Positions 14,430-22,074 of a stretch of DNA of 64,000 bases are shown in pieces. The notes below the pieces were generated by a model that worked only from the letters and a program-made list of their open reading frames with translations, was not told the origin of the DNA and ran no database searches. Position 1 is the stretch's first letter. Every line of letters starts with the position of its first letter. This stretch comes from CAZKGE01 sp964636405 (GTDB taxonomy: Bacteria; Bacillota; Clostridia; Christensenellales; CAG-138): NCBI GenBank assembly GCA_964636405.1, contig CAZWSI010000003.1:1-64000 (forward strand), written 5' to 3'. A program made the translations under genes and the position numbers.

Positions 14430-14921
14430 ATGGCGGATTACAACAGCGCGTATACGGGCGCGCAAATTGACACGGCAATCGGGCTTGCGGGCGCGCACGC
14501 GCAGCGGCATGCGGCGGGCGGGGCGGACGCGCTCTCGCTTACGAGCCTTGCCGGCACGCTCAGCGTGGCCAAGGGCGGCACGGGCGCGGCCAGCGCCTCG
14601 GCCGCGCGTGCGGCGCTCGGCGTGACGCTTGGAAACCTTGGCGCGGAGGCAAAGCGCCTGCAATTTACCGATACGCAGGTGGCGGTATCGGCCTTTGCGG
14701 CCAGCACGGCCTATCCGGCCTTTCCCTATCAGGCGAGCGTCGCGCTTTCGGGCGTAACGGCGGCCATGACCCCCGAGGTGGTTTTTTCCCCAACGGACGC
14801 GCTTTCCGGCAATTTCGCGCCCGTGGCGGCAGCCTTCGCGGGCGGCGTCCTTCTCTATGCGGCGGCCGTGCCGGCGGCGGCCGTTACCATCCCAACGATA
14901 ATCTGCTGGAAGGCGGTGTAA
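14430..14921 (+). CDS. Phage tail-fibre protein
   Basis: 163-residue tail-fibre-like protein. It has HAQRHAAGGADAL, the repeat-type motif AKGGTGAASASAARAALG seen in many phage tail fibres, and a C-terminal beta module of about 90 residues (GAEAKRLQF to TIPTIICWKAV). The module is clearly related to the end of the BppU-like protein at 12189 (for example GNFAPVA and PT(V/I)IC in both). The ATG at 14430 is preferred over a GTG six bases earlier because GAGGTG lies at the correct distance. It probably forms the receptor-contacting part. Confidence 0.75.
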   Translation: MADYNSAYTGAQIDTAIGLAGAHAQRHAAGGADALSLTSLAGTLSVAKGGTGAASASAARAALGVTLGNLGAEAKRLQFTDTQVAVSAFAASTAYPAFPYQASVALSGVTAAMTPEVVFSPTDALSGNFAPVAAAFAGGVLLYAAAVPAAAVTIPTIICWKAV

Positions 14922-14925
14922 CAAC

Positions 14926-15723
14926 ATGGCAATCGGAAGAACCAACAGCGTCGTGGGCGGCGGCGGCGGAATGAGCGGCCTGCCCACCTTCAGCTATACC
15001 GGCTCATACACGCTCACGGATGACAACGGCGGCGACTGGCGCATCAAGCTTTTAACCAGCGGCACGCTGACCTTTGAACATGCAACCAGCCTCGACGTGT
15101 TCCTCGTAGGCGGTGGCGGGGGCGGCGGCGGCGCGGCGCAGAGCATTCCCTGGTCGAGCGGCGGTGGCGGCGGGTATACGAATACGGAGAGCGGCGTCGT
15201 CGCGCAGGCCGGCACGGGCTACCCCATCGTCGTGGGCGCGGGCGGCGCGGGCAATTACGGATTCTCCACCCACGGCAGCCTACAGGGTGGCCGAGGCGGA
15301 ACCTCCACGGCCTTCGGGCAATCCTGCGGGGGCGGCTACGGCGGCTGGAGCGCACCCGGGCAGTCGGACAAAACGGGCGGCGACGGCGGCTCGGGCGGCG
15401 GCGGCTGGGGCTCAAACGGCGGTACGGACGGCGGGAACGGCGTAACGGTCGACAGCTCGCTCGGCGGCACGGGGCAGGGCACAACCACCCGGGAATTCGG
15501 CGCGAGCGGCGCGACGCTCTACGCGGGCGGCGGCGCGGGCGGATACAGCGGAACCAATACCGGCGGCGCGGGCGGCGGCGGAAACTGCGACACCGCCGGA
15601 ACGGACAATCTCGGCGGCGGGGGCGGCGCGGCCAAATATACGGGGCAGGCGGGCCAATCGGCGGCTTCCTACGGCAAAAACGGCGGCTCCGGCATTGTCA
15701 TCGTCCGAAACCACAGGGCTTAA
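14926..15723 (+). CDS. Glycine-rich phage adhesin/tail tip protein
   Basis: 265-residue protein of which a large part is glycine. After an N-terminal beta region (TFSYTGSYTLTDDNGGDWRI) the chain is dominated by GGGG-runs broken by single polar residues, then closes with GGSGIVIVRNHRA. Such glycine-rich chains form polyglycine-II sandwiches in phage tip adhesins such as the S16-type gp38, and similar proteins occur in gut Firmicutes prophages. It starts 5 bp after the previous gene and is probably the host-recognition tip. High GC and simple sequence make it prone to length change. Confidence 0.7.
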   Translation: MAIGRTNSVVGGGGGMSGLPTFSYTGSYTLTDDNGGDWRIKLLTSGTLTFEHATSLDVFLVGGGGGGGGAAQSIPWSSGGGGGYTNTESGVVAQAGTGYPIVVGAGGAGNYGFSTHGSLQGGRGGTSTAFGQSCGGGYGGWSAPGQSDKTGGDGGSGGGGWGSNGGTDGGNGVTVDSSLGGTGQGTTTREFGASGATLYAGGGAGGYSGTNTGGAGGGGNCDTAGTDNLGGGGGAAKYTGQAGQSAASYGKNGGSGIVIVRNHRA

Positions 15724-15732
15724 AGGGGGGGA

Positions 15733-15966
15733 ATGGCTATGGATTATGCAATGATTGAAAACGGACGGGTCGTAAACCTCATCAGCCTGCGTCCGGCAAA
15801 CGCGGCGGAGTTCCCAAACGCCGTCGCCATAGAGAACCGGCCCGTATTGATCGGGGACGCGTATGAAAACGGGGTTTTTCTGCGCGACGGGGAGCCGGTG
15901 CTCAGCGAGCTCGAGCAGCTTCGGGCCTACTATAACGCCATGCAGGAGGCGCTTAACCATGAATAA
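15733..15966 (+). CDS. Small phage tail-region protein
   Basis: 77-residue protein (ATG at 15733; a second ATG at 15739 is equally possible). It begins YAMIENGRVVNLISLRPANA, then FPNAVAIENRPVLIGDAYEN and a helical end. This pattern of a short beta domain after the fibre gene is common in Firmicutes prophages, where it is usually unnamed or linked to fibre assembly. AAAGGGGGG precedes the start. The next gene begins inside its last codons. Confidence 0.6.
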   Translation: MAMDYAMIENGRVVNLISLRPANAAEFPNAVAIENRPVLIGDAYENGVFLRDGEPVLSELEQLRAYYNAMQEALNHE

Positions 15967-16150
15967 CATAATGGAACGCATCGCGGCGGACACCGCGAAA
16001 ATTCAGGCACTGCGCGCGGGAAAGGATGGGGCGGTACGCGAACTTACGGCGCTTGCGGAGGCGCTTTCGGGCCTCGCGGCCGTGTGGAAGCTCTTGCCCG
16101 CGGCTCTTCGCGAGCGGCTCGCGCCCTATATTGGGGGCGGCGGCGCATGA
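15959..16150 (+). CDS. Small helical phage protein
   Basis: 63-residue protein overlapping the previous gene by eight bases (ATGAATAA) and the endolysin by four (ATGA). The product MNNIMERIAADTAKIQALRA is an almost continuous amphipathic helix with a glycine-rich end. Its position before the endolysin suggests a tail or lysis accessory, but no family is recognised. Confidence 0.5.
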   Translation: MNNIMERIAADTAKIQALRAGKDGAVRELTALAEALSGLAAVWKLLPAALRERLAPYIGGGGA

Positions 16151-16881
16151 GCCTTTCAAGGGCCCTTAGCCGCGGCATGACCGGCGCGGACGTGAAGGCC
16201 GCAAAGGACAGGCTGGTGGAGCTGGGCTATCTGCACAAGTCCACGCACGACACGTTTGGAAACGATACCCGGGCGGCGGTGCGGGCCTTTCAGGCGGCGT
16301 CGGGCCTCGCGCCGGACGGAACGATTGGGGAGCAAACCTGGGCGGCGCTGTTTGGGGCGGCGGCGCCCGCGCCCAGGGCGGAGCCCTCGCAAAAGGCGCT
16401 CGCCGCGTGCGAGTGGGCGCTTACCCGCATCGGCGACGTATACGTGTGGGGCGGCAACGACATGACCGATCTTTCCGACGCGAAGATACGCGCAAGGGAC
16501 GACGAGAGCGGCGCGGCGCGCTCCATCCGCTTCCGGGACAGGCAGCGGGGCTACGGCTTTACGGAGCTGCGGGGCTATGATTGCTCGGGCTTTGTGTCCA
16601 CGGCCTATCGGGAGGCGGGCGCGTGGGATACGCGTCGGGATTGCGACAACCTCTGGGCGCTGTGCAAGGAGGTTGGCCGGGCGGAGCTGATACCGGGGGA
16701 TTTGCTTTTCCGGGTATCCGCGTCCAACGCGAGCGACGAAACGCACGTGGGGCTGTATATCGACGGCGGAAGGGTCGTGCACGCCAAGGGCCGGGACGCG
16801 GGCGTGGTGCTCGAGGGGATCGATCAAAACGGCGCAAGCTGGTGGCACAAGGCGGGGCGCTTCACGCCCGCCTGCGCATAA
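16147..16881 (+). CDS. Endolysin: peptidoglycan-binding domain plus NlpC/P60
   Basis: 244-residue cell-wall hydrolase. The N-terminal about 65 residues form a PG_binding_1 repeat (GMTGADVKAAKDRLVELGYL, then DGTIGEQTWAALFG). The rest is an NlpC/P60 cysteine peptidase with the catalytic Cys in YDCSGFVS, a His in DETHVGLYI and a later polar residue in HAKGRDAGV. A charged insertion (about residues 105-135) precedes the catalytic Cys. There is no signal peptide, so release depends on the holins encoded next. The ATG overlaps the preceding stop. Confidence 0.88.
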   Translation: MSLSRALSRGMTGADVKAAKDRLVELGYLHKSTHDTFGNDTRAAVRAFQAASGLAPDGTIGEQTWAALFGAAAPAPRAEPSQKALAACEWALTRIGDVYVWGGNDMTDLSDAKIRARDDESGAARSIRFRDRQRGYGFTELRGYDCSGFVSTAYREAGAWDTRRDCDNLWALCKEVGRAELIPGDLLFRVSASNASDETHVGLYIDGGRVVHAKGRDAGVVLEGIDQNGASWWHKAGRFTPACA

Positions 16882-16895
16882 CGGAGGAAAAGCAA

Positions 16896-17114
16896 ATGGC
16901 GGAAACAATCGTCGTGGCGGTGCTCGCACTCATCGGGACGCTCGGCGGATCGTGGATGGGCGTGCGGCAGTCGAACAAACTGGTGAACTGGCGCATAGAT
17001 AAATTGGAGGAGGAGGTACGCAAGCATAACCGCGTGGTGGAACGCCTGGCCGTTGTGGAACGCGACCTTACCTCCGCGCACAGGCGCATGGACCGATACG
17101 AACAGACCCAGTGA
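16896..17114 (+). CDS. XhlA-like small membrane protein (holin-associated)
   Basis: 72-residue protein with an N-terminal hydrophobic segment (VVAVLALIGTLGGSWMG) followed by a charged coiled coil (WRIDKLEEEVRKHNRVVERL). This arrangement is common beside prophage lysis genes, where it is thought to assist the holin. GGAGG precedes the ATG, 14 bp after the endolysin. Confidence 0.65.
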   Translation: MAETIVVAVLALIGTLGGSWMGVRQSNKLVNWRIDKLEEEVRKHNRVVERLAVVERDLTSAHRRMDRYEQTQ

Positions 17115-17128
17115 AAGGAGATATTCCT

Positions 17129-17524
17129 ATGATTAATCAGCTTATGGAAACGGGCGTACAGGTGGCGGCAACGCTGCTGATTACCCTCATTGGCGTGCTG
17201 GGGAGCTACCTTACGCTCAAGCTCTCCCGGAAGCACGAGCTTGCCAGCATCAACGCGGCCCAGCAGGAGGCCGTCACGCTTGCCCAGCAGACCGTGGAGG
17301 AATTGCAGCAGACCGTGGTCGCGAGTCTCAAGGACGCGCATGCGGACGGACGGCTTTCCGAGGAGGAAATCGAGCTGCTCAAGGAAACGCTTGTGAAGAT
17401 GACCCTCGAAAAGCTCTCCCGCCCCGCCTACGATCTGCTGCGCGCGGCAGCGGTGGACGTGGCCGCGCTCATTACGGGCGCGGGAGAGAAAATGGTGCTG
17501 AACATGAAGAACCGGGGCGCGTAA
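17129..17524 (+). CDS. Phage holin, LLH family
   Basis: 131-residue protein with one N-terminal membrane helix (VQVAATLLITLIGVLGSYLTL), then a long coiled region (QQEAVTLAQQTVEELQQTVV) and an acidic helix pair (DGRLSEEEIELLKETLV). This is the layout of LLH-type holins of Firmicutes phages. AAGGAG sits at the right distance from ATG 17129, so the GTG 18 bases upstream is rejected. It should permit endolysin release. A hairpin terminator closes the cassette. Confidence 0.8.
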   Translation: MINQLMETGVQVAATLLITLIGVLGSYLTLKLSRKHELASINAAQQEAVTLAQQTVEELQQTVVASLKDAHADGRLSEEEIELLKETLVKMTLEKLSRPAYDLLRAAAVDVAALITGAGEKMVLNMKNRGA

Positions 17525-17556
17525 ACGCGGGGCCGCGCAGGCGCAGCTTTCCGGGC

Positions 17557-17605
17557 AGGCATGCGAACCCGAAACCGGGCGCGCATGCCTTTTCTGTTTG
17601 TTCAC
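17557..17605 (+). terminator. Terminator closing the phage cassette
   Basis: An 8-bp stem GGCATGCG (17558-17565) / CGCATGCC (17582-17589) with a 16-nt loop that can itself pair (ACCCG/CGGGC), followed by TTTTCTGTTTGTT. Confidence 0.7.
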
Positions 17606-17615
17606 GTTTTATCGT

Positions 17616-17644
17616 TTGACAAACCCACGCGCATGCGGTATGAT
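17616..17644 (+). promoter_or_regulatory. lacI-family gene promoter
   Basis: -35 TTGACA (17616-17621), 17-bp spacer, -10 TATGAT (17639-17644). Two operator-like palindromes follow immediately downstream. Confidence 0.75.
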
Positions 17645-17655
17645 GGCATGAAAGC

Positions 17656-17679
17656 GGAAACGTTTGCGAAAACGTTTTC
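17656..17679 (+). promoter_or_regulatory. Tandem LacI-type operators
   Basis: Two abutting 12-bp sites, GGAAACGTTTGC (17656-17667) and GAAAACGTTTTC (17668-17679, a perfect palindrome), both centred on AAACGTTT. They lie just downstream of the -10 box, where a bound LacI protein would block transcription, so the regulator probably represses itself. Confidence 0.7.
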
Positions 17680-17698
17680 TTTGGAGTTGAACAGCCCG

Positions 17699-18730
17699 AT
17701 GAAAAACGTAACAATCAAGGATATCGCCAAGGTTGCGGGCGTTTCTTACGCTACGGTTTCCCGCGCGCTTTCCGGGAGCACCGAAATCAGCTCCGAAACG
17801 CGCGAGCGCGTCGTCAAGCTTTGCAAGGACATGGGCTACACCACCAATTACGTCGCCCGTTCCATGGTGAAGCGCCGCACGAACCTCATTGGGCTCATCG
17901 TGGGGAGCGTGGATAACCCCTTCATGTCGGAAATCGCGTACAACATCGAGTGCACCGCCCGCGAGAACGGCTACAACATCATGCTGTGCAACTCGGCCCA
18001 CGACCTCGACCTTGAGGAACGGGTGTTCGAGCTGCTGCTGGGCCGTCAGGTGGACGGAATCATCATCGTGCCGTCGAGCGCCGACAGCTATGGGCGCATC
18101 CAGAAATACCTCGACAAGGTGCCGACGGTGTTTGTTTCGGAAAACCTGCGCGACGTGCCCGAAAGCTACGTGGCCGTGGATAATTACCGGGGCACCTTTA
18201 TCGGCACGGAATACCTCTATTCGCTCGGCCACCGCGATATCCTGTATCTGGGCCGCCGCGCGCGCAGCACCACGCACCAGCTCCGCGCAGACGGGTATTC
18301 CGACGCCTGCCGCGCCTCTGGCGTTGAACCGCGCTTTTTTGACAGCCCGTATTCCGCAAGCTCGATCGAATCGGGCTATACGCTGGCAAAGCAGGTGTTC
18401 AAAAACGGCTGCCGCCACACGGCCATATTCGCCGCCACCGACACGCTCGCGCTGGGCGTTTTGCAGGCCGCCGACGAATGCGGCATCCGTGTGCCGGAGG
18501 AATTGTCGCTGCTGGGCTTTGACAACATCCACTATACCGAGCTGCCCAAGATCAACCTCAGCACCATCGAGCAGCCCAAAAAAACCATGGCGCACGTAGC
18601 CGTGGAAATGCTGCTGGAAAAGATCCAGCGCGCGACCATCGGCTATTCGCACCGCATATTAACGCCCACCCTCGTGGCCCGCAGCTCCTGCTTGCCCCTG
18701 GGTCAGGCAGGAACAGGAGCCGCCAAATGA
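17699..18730 (+). CDS. LacI family transcriptional regulator
   Basis: 343-residue regulator with a complete N-terminal helix-turn-helix (VTIKDIAKVAGVSYATVSRA) and hinge (RSMVKRRTNLIGLIV), followed by a periplasmic-binding-protein-like effector domain (ATDTLALGVLQAADECGIRV; LLGFDNIHYTELPKINLST). The ligand is unknown, probably a sugar or related metabolite. The chosen ATG gives the canonical MKNVTIKDIA start. The next gene, a PHP phosphoesterase, overlaps by ATGA and is its most likely regulated partner. Autoregulation is suggested by the tandem operators in the promoter. Confidence 0.95.
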   Translation: MKNVTIKDIAKVAGVSYATVSRALSGSTEISSETRERVVKLCKDMGYTTNYVARSMVKRRTNLIGLIVGSVDNPFMSEIAYNIECTARENGYNIMLCNSAHDLDLEERVFELLLGRQVDGIIIVPSSADSYGRIQKYLDKVPTVFVSENLRDVPESYVAVDNYRGTFIGTEYLYSLGHRDILYLGRRARSTTHQLRADGYSDACRASGVEPRFFDSPYSASSIESGYTLAKQVFKNGCRHTAIFAATDTLALGVLQAADECGIRVPEELSLLGFDNIHYTELPKINLSTIEQPKKTMAHVAVEMLLEKIQRATIGYSHRILTPTLVARSSCLPLGQAGTGAAK

Positions 18731-19461
18731 ACCCGCCCTATCTCTACGAACCCCATTTGCATACCTCCGAAACCAGCAAATGCGGCTGGCTTCCCGCGCG
18801 GCGCGTCGTCGAGCTCTATGCGGAGCTGGGCTACGCGGGCATTGCCGTGACCGACCACCTGCACCAAACCTACGTTGAATCGCTTGACGTGGGGGAGGAC
18901 TGGCGCGCGGCCATGGATCATTACCTTGCGGGCTACCGCGCGGCAAAAAGCGCGGGCGAAGAACTGGGGCTGGACGTGATCCTCGGCGCGGAGCTCCGCT
19001 TTGAACAGCAAAACGGCAACGATTATCTGCTTTACGGCATCGACGAGGCGTTCCTTTACGACAACCCCTTCCTGTTCCGCATGGGCCGCGAGGCGTTTTT
19101 TGAGCGTTTCGGCAAGGAACGCCTCATTGTGCAGGCCCATCCCTTCCGCAACGGCAACAACGCGGTGTTCCCGGAATATGTGCACGGCGTGGAGGTGGTC
19201 AACGGGAACCCCCGGCACAAAAACCGCAACGAGCTGGCGCTTTCGCTTTGCGAGGCGCATCCGGGGCTTTTGCGTCTCTGCGGCTCGGATACGCACCGCC
19301 CCGGCGACGAGGGGACCTGCGCGCTGGCGCTTTTTGAGCGGGCGGCGGATTCCTTCGCGCTGCGCGAGGCCATACGGGAGCGGAGGTATACGCTCCGGGG
19401 CGTGCTCGACGTCCCCTTTATCGAAAAGAGCAACCGTTTTATCGAATCAACGCGCGCATGA
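18727..19461 (+). CDS. PHP domain metal-dependent phosphoesterase
   Basis: 244-residue PHP-fold protein. Metal-binding motifs are visible: PHLHTSETSKCG at the N-terminus, VTDHLHQT near residue 40, LGAELRF near 85, QAHPFRNG near 140 and GSDTHRP near 190. The family includes histidinol phosphatases and nucleotide or cyclic phosphodiesterases; stand-alone members of this length often have unknown small-molecule phosphate substrates. Translation is coupled to the LacI regulator through an ATGA overlap, so its substrate may relate to the regulator's ligand. Confidence 0.85.
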   Translation: MNPPYLYEPHLHTSETSKCGWLPARRVVELYAELGYAGIAVTDHLHQTYVESLDVGEDWRAAMDHYLAGYRAAKSAGEELGLDVILGAELRFEQQNGNDYLLYGIDEAFLYDNPFLFRMGREAFFERFGKERLIVQAHPFRNGNNAVFPEYVHGVEVVNGNPRHKNRNELALSLCEAHPGLLRLCGSDTHRPGDEGTCALALFERAADSFALREAIRERRYTLRGVLDVPFIEKSNRFIESTRA

Positions 19462-19613
19462 CCGGGGCGGGGCCGCGCCCGGCGCGTGCCACAGCCCAAA
19501 GCGCGCAAACGACTGCGCCGCCCGTCCGCCGTGGCCTTTTGGGCATATCGCGGCGGGCGTGAAATAGGATACAGTATTAAATTTGCCCTCCGGGGCTGAA
19601 CGAGGGATTGATC

Positions 19614-20312
19614 ATGACATTTGTGTACGATTTATTTGAACAGTGGGGCTTGCACAGCCTCACGTTCCAGTCAATCGCGCTCAGGCTGCTTATGGCCACG
19701 GTTTATGGCGGTGTGCTGGGTCTGGAGCGCTCCAAAAAGCGGCGCGCGGCGGGCTTCCGTACCTATATTCTGGTGTGTGCGAGCGCGTCGCTTGTGATGA
19801 TGACGGGGCAGTTCATGGTGACGACCATCGGGGGCACCGACCCCGCGCGGCTGGGCGCGCAGGTCATCTCGGGCATCGGCTTTTTAGGCGCGGGCACGAT
19901 CATCGTCACCGGCACGCGGCAGATCAAGGGCCTTACGACCGCCGCGGGGCTGTGGTCGGCGGCCTGCATGGGCATTGCCATCGGGATCGGCTTTTACGCG
20001 GGCGCGACGGCGATGTGCGGACTGATGCTGCTTGTCATGTCGGTATTCAACACCATTGAGGTAAGCTACATTGCGCGCAGCAAGGATATGCACCTATACG
20101 TGGTGTTCGAGTCCATCAACAACATCGGCGATTTTATCGCAGTGACCGAGCAGCAGGATATTTCCGTGGTCAATTACGATACCACGCGCTCCGAGTATGG
20201 CACGGGCATCGGCGTATTCTTCGCGCTGCATTTTAAGGAATGGCTTTCGCACCGTGAAGTGATCGAAAAGGTGCGGCACTGTCCGGGCCTGATCTTCCTC
20301 GAGGAGCGCTGA
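19614..20312 (+). CDS. MgtC/SapB family membrane protein
   Basis: 232-residue inner-membrane protein. The N-terminal membrane half has the family blocks GLERSKKRRAAGFRTYILV, SGIGFLGAGTIIVTG and KGLTTAAGLW, with four to five helices. The C-terminal about 85 residues form a soluble ACT-like domain (HLYVVFESINNIGDF). MgtC proteins are tied to magnesium limitation and control of F-type ATP synthase. GAGGG precedes ATG 19614; a TTG six bases earlier is less likely. I saw no clear magnesium riboswitch in the 150-bp leader. Confidence 0.9.
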   Translation: MTFVYDLFEQWGLHSLTFQSIALRLLMATVYGGVLGLERSKKRRAAGFRTYILVCASASLVMMTGQFMVTTIGGTDPARLGAQVISGIGFLGAGTIIVTGTRQIKGLTTAAGLWSAACMGIAIGIGFYAGATAMCGLMLLVMSVFNTIEVSYIARSKDMHLYVVFESINNIGDFIAVTEQQDISVVNYDTTRSEYGTGIGVFFALHFKEWLSHREVIEKVRHCPGLIFLEER

Positions 20313-20358
20313 GGCGCCTCGCGCCGTTCTCCATATCCGGCCCCGAAAGGACACTCCC

Positions 20359-22074
20359 ATGCGCACGGTGTTGGGCTATGCAAAACCGTATATAGGCCGC
20401 ATGAGCTGGGGGCTTGCTATCAAGCTGACGGGCACCCTCATGGATTTGGTTTTACCCTGGGTGCTCTCGTACATGATCGATACCGTCGTGCCGTCGGGCA
20501 AGGTGACGGCCGTTTATCTGTACGGCGCGCTCATGGTGTTTTGCGCGTTTATCGCGGTGCTGTTCAACGTGGTGGCAAACCGCATGGCGGCCAAGGCGTC
20601 GATGCGGGTGGTGGAGGCGCTGCGGCACGATCTGTTTAAGCACATTTCGGCGCTCTCCTTTGCAAGCATGGACGCGCTGGGCGTGCCTTCGCTCATTTCG
20701 CGCCTGACGAACGATACCTATAACGTGCACCAGATGTTCGATAAGATGCAGCGCCTCGGCGTGCGCGCGCCGCTGCTGGTGGTGGGCGGCATCGTCATGA
20801 CCTTTCTGCTCGAGCCGGCGCTGGCGTGGATTTTGCTGCTGATTGTGCCGCTGCTGGTCGTGGTGGTGCGCTTTGCGTCCAGACGCGGCATCCCGCTCTA
20901 TCGCACGGCGCAGCAGACCGTGGAGGGGCTGGTGCGCACCGTGCGGGAGAACGCCGCGGGCGTGCGGGTGATTAAGGCCCTGAGCAAGGGCGATTATGAG
21001 CGCGACCGCTTTGAACGGGTCAACGCGGCTGCGGCGGCGGCCGAAACCCGAGCGGGCACGGTGATGTCAGTCGCGAACCCCGCCATGAGCTTTCTGCTCA
21101 ATTTCGGGCTTATGCTCGTGCTCCTCGTGGGCGCGCAGCGCGTCGATCGGGGGCTGATGCAGCCCGGCAAAATCATTGCGTTCCTTTCCTATTTTACAAT
21201 CATCCTCAACGCCACGCTCTCGGTCACCAAGATGTTCGTGCTCTATTCGCGGGGCAGCGCCTCGGCGCAGCGCGTGGAGGAAATCCTCCTTACGCCCGAG
21301 GGCCAGCCCCTGCTGCCGCCGGACGTTGTGCCCTGCGCGGATACCGCGTATCTTTCCTTTGAAAACGTGTCTTTCTCCTATAACGGCAAGCGGGACAACC
21401 TCAAACATGTGAGCTTTACGCTCCGGCGCGGCGGCACGCTGGGCCTGTTTGGGCCAACGGGCTGCGGCAAAACCACGCTGCTCAGCCTCCTTTTGCGCTT
21501 TTACGACGCGGACACGGGCACAATCCGCATCGCGGGAGAGAACGTGCAAAGCATCCCGCCCGCGCGGCTCCGGGCGCTTTTCGGCGCGGTGTTTCAAAAC
21601 GACGTGCTGCTTATGGACAGCGTGTACGAGAATATCTCCTTTATGCGGAGCCTGCCGCTGGAGCAGGTGCGCCGGGCGGCGGAGACCGCGCAGGCGGCTT
21701 CGTTTATCGAGCGGCTTCCGGGCGCGTACTTTGCGCCGCTGAATATCCACGGCGCAAACCTTTCCGGCGGGCAGCGGCAGCGGCTGCTGCTGGCCCGGGC
21801 GCTGGCGGGCGCGCCGGAGCTCCTCGTGCTGGACGATGCGGAAAGCGCGCTGGATTATCGCACGGACGCGAACCTCCGGCAGGCCATCCGCGCGCAATAC
21901 CCGGAGGCGACGCTCCTGATCGTGTCCGAGCGCGTCAGCTCCATAAAAAACGCGGACTGCATCCTCGTGCTCGACGACGGCGCGATCATCGGCCGGGGCA
22001 CGCACGAAGCGCTCATGGAGAGCTGCGAGCCGTATCGCCGCATCGCGCGCGTGCAGATGGGAGGCGCGGCATGA
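20359..22074 (+). CDS. ABC exporter half-transporter, degenerate ATP site
   Basis: 571-residue type IV ABC half-transporter: six membrane helices, then an ATPase with Walker A GPTGCGKTT and signature LSGGQRQR. The Walker B motif reads LLVLDDAES, with Asp in place of the catalytic Glu, and the switch His is replaced (VSERVSSI instead of AHRLSTI). This subunit therefore supplies the non-hydrolysing site of a heterodimer. The partner is the next gene, overlapping by ATGA. The substrate is unknown; such pairs export drugs, lipids or peptides. Confidence 0.92.
   Translation: MRTVLGYAKPYIGRMSWGLAIKLTGTLMDLVLPWVLSYMIDTVVPSGKVTAVYLYGALMVFCAFIAVLFNVVANRMAAKASMRVVEALRHDLFKHISALSFASMDALGVPSLISRLTNDTYNVHQMFDKMQRLGVRAPLLVVGGIVMTFLLEPALAWILLLIVPLLVVVVRFASRRGIPLYRTAQQTVEGLVRTVRENAAGVRVIKALSKGDYERDRFERVNAAAAAAETRAGTVMSVANPAMSFLLNFGLMLVLLVGAQRVDRGLMQPGKIIAFLSYFTIILNATLSVTKMFVLYSRGSASAQRVEEILLTPEGQPLLPPDVVPCADTAYLSFENVSFSYNGKRDNLKHVSFTLRRGGTLGLFGPTGCGKTTLLSLLLRFYDADTGTIRIAGENVQSIPPARLRALFGAVFQNDVLLMDSVYENISFMRSLPLEQVRRAAETAQAASFIERLPGAYFAPLNIHGANLSGGQRQRLLLARALAGAPELLVLDDAESALDYRTDANLRQAIRAQYPEATLLIVSERVSSIKNADCILVLDDGAIIGRGTHEALMESCEPYRRIARVQMGGAA

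Noticed and set aside
14926..15723. CRISPR-like or tandem DNA repeats in the glycine-rich gene
   Set aside because: The GGC-rich repetition follows from the glycine codons; there are no regular spacers or conserved repeat units.
12189..17524. Complete integrated prophage with attachment sites
   Set aside because: No integrase, no tRNA gene and no flanking direct repeat could be found; only tail-fibre and lysis genes are present.
19462..19613. Magnesium riboswitch before the MgtC gene
   Set aside because: The leader is short and shows no M-box or ykoK-like conserved segments by eye.
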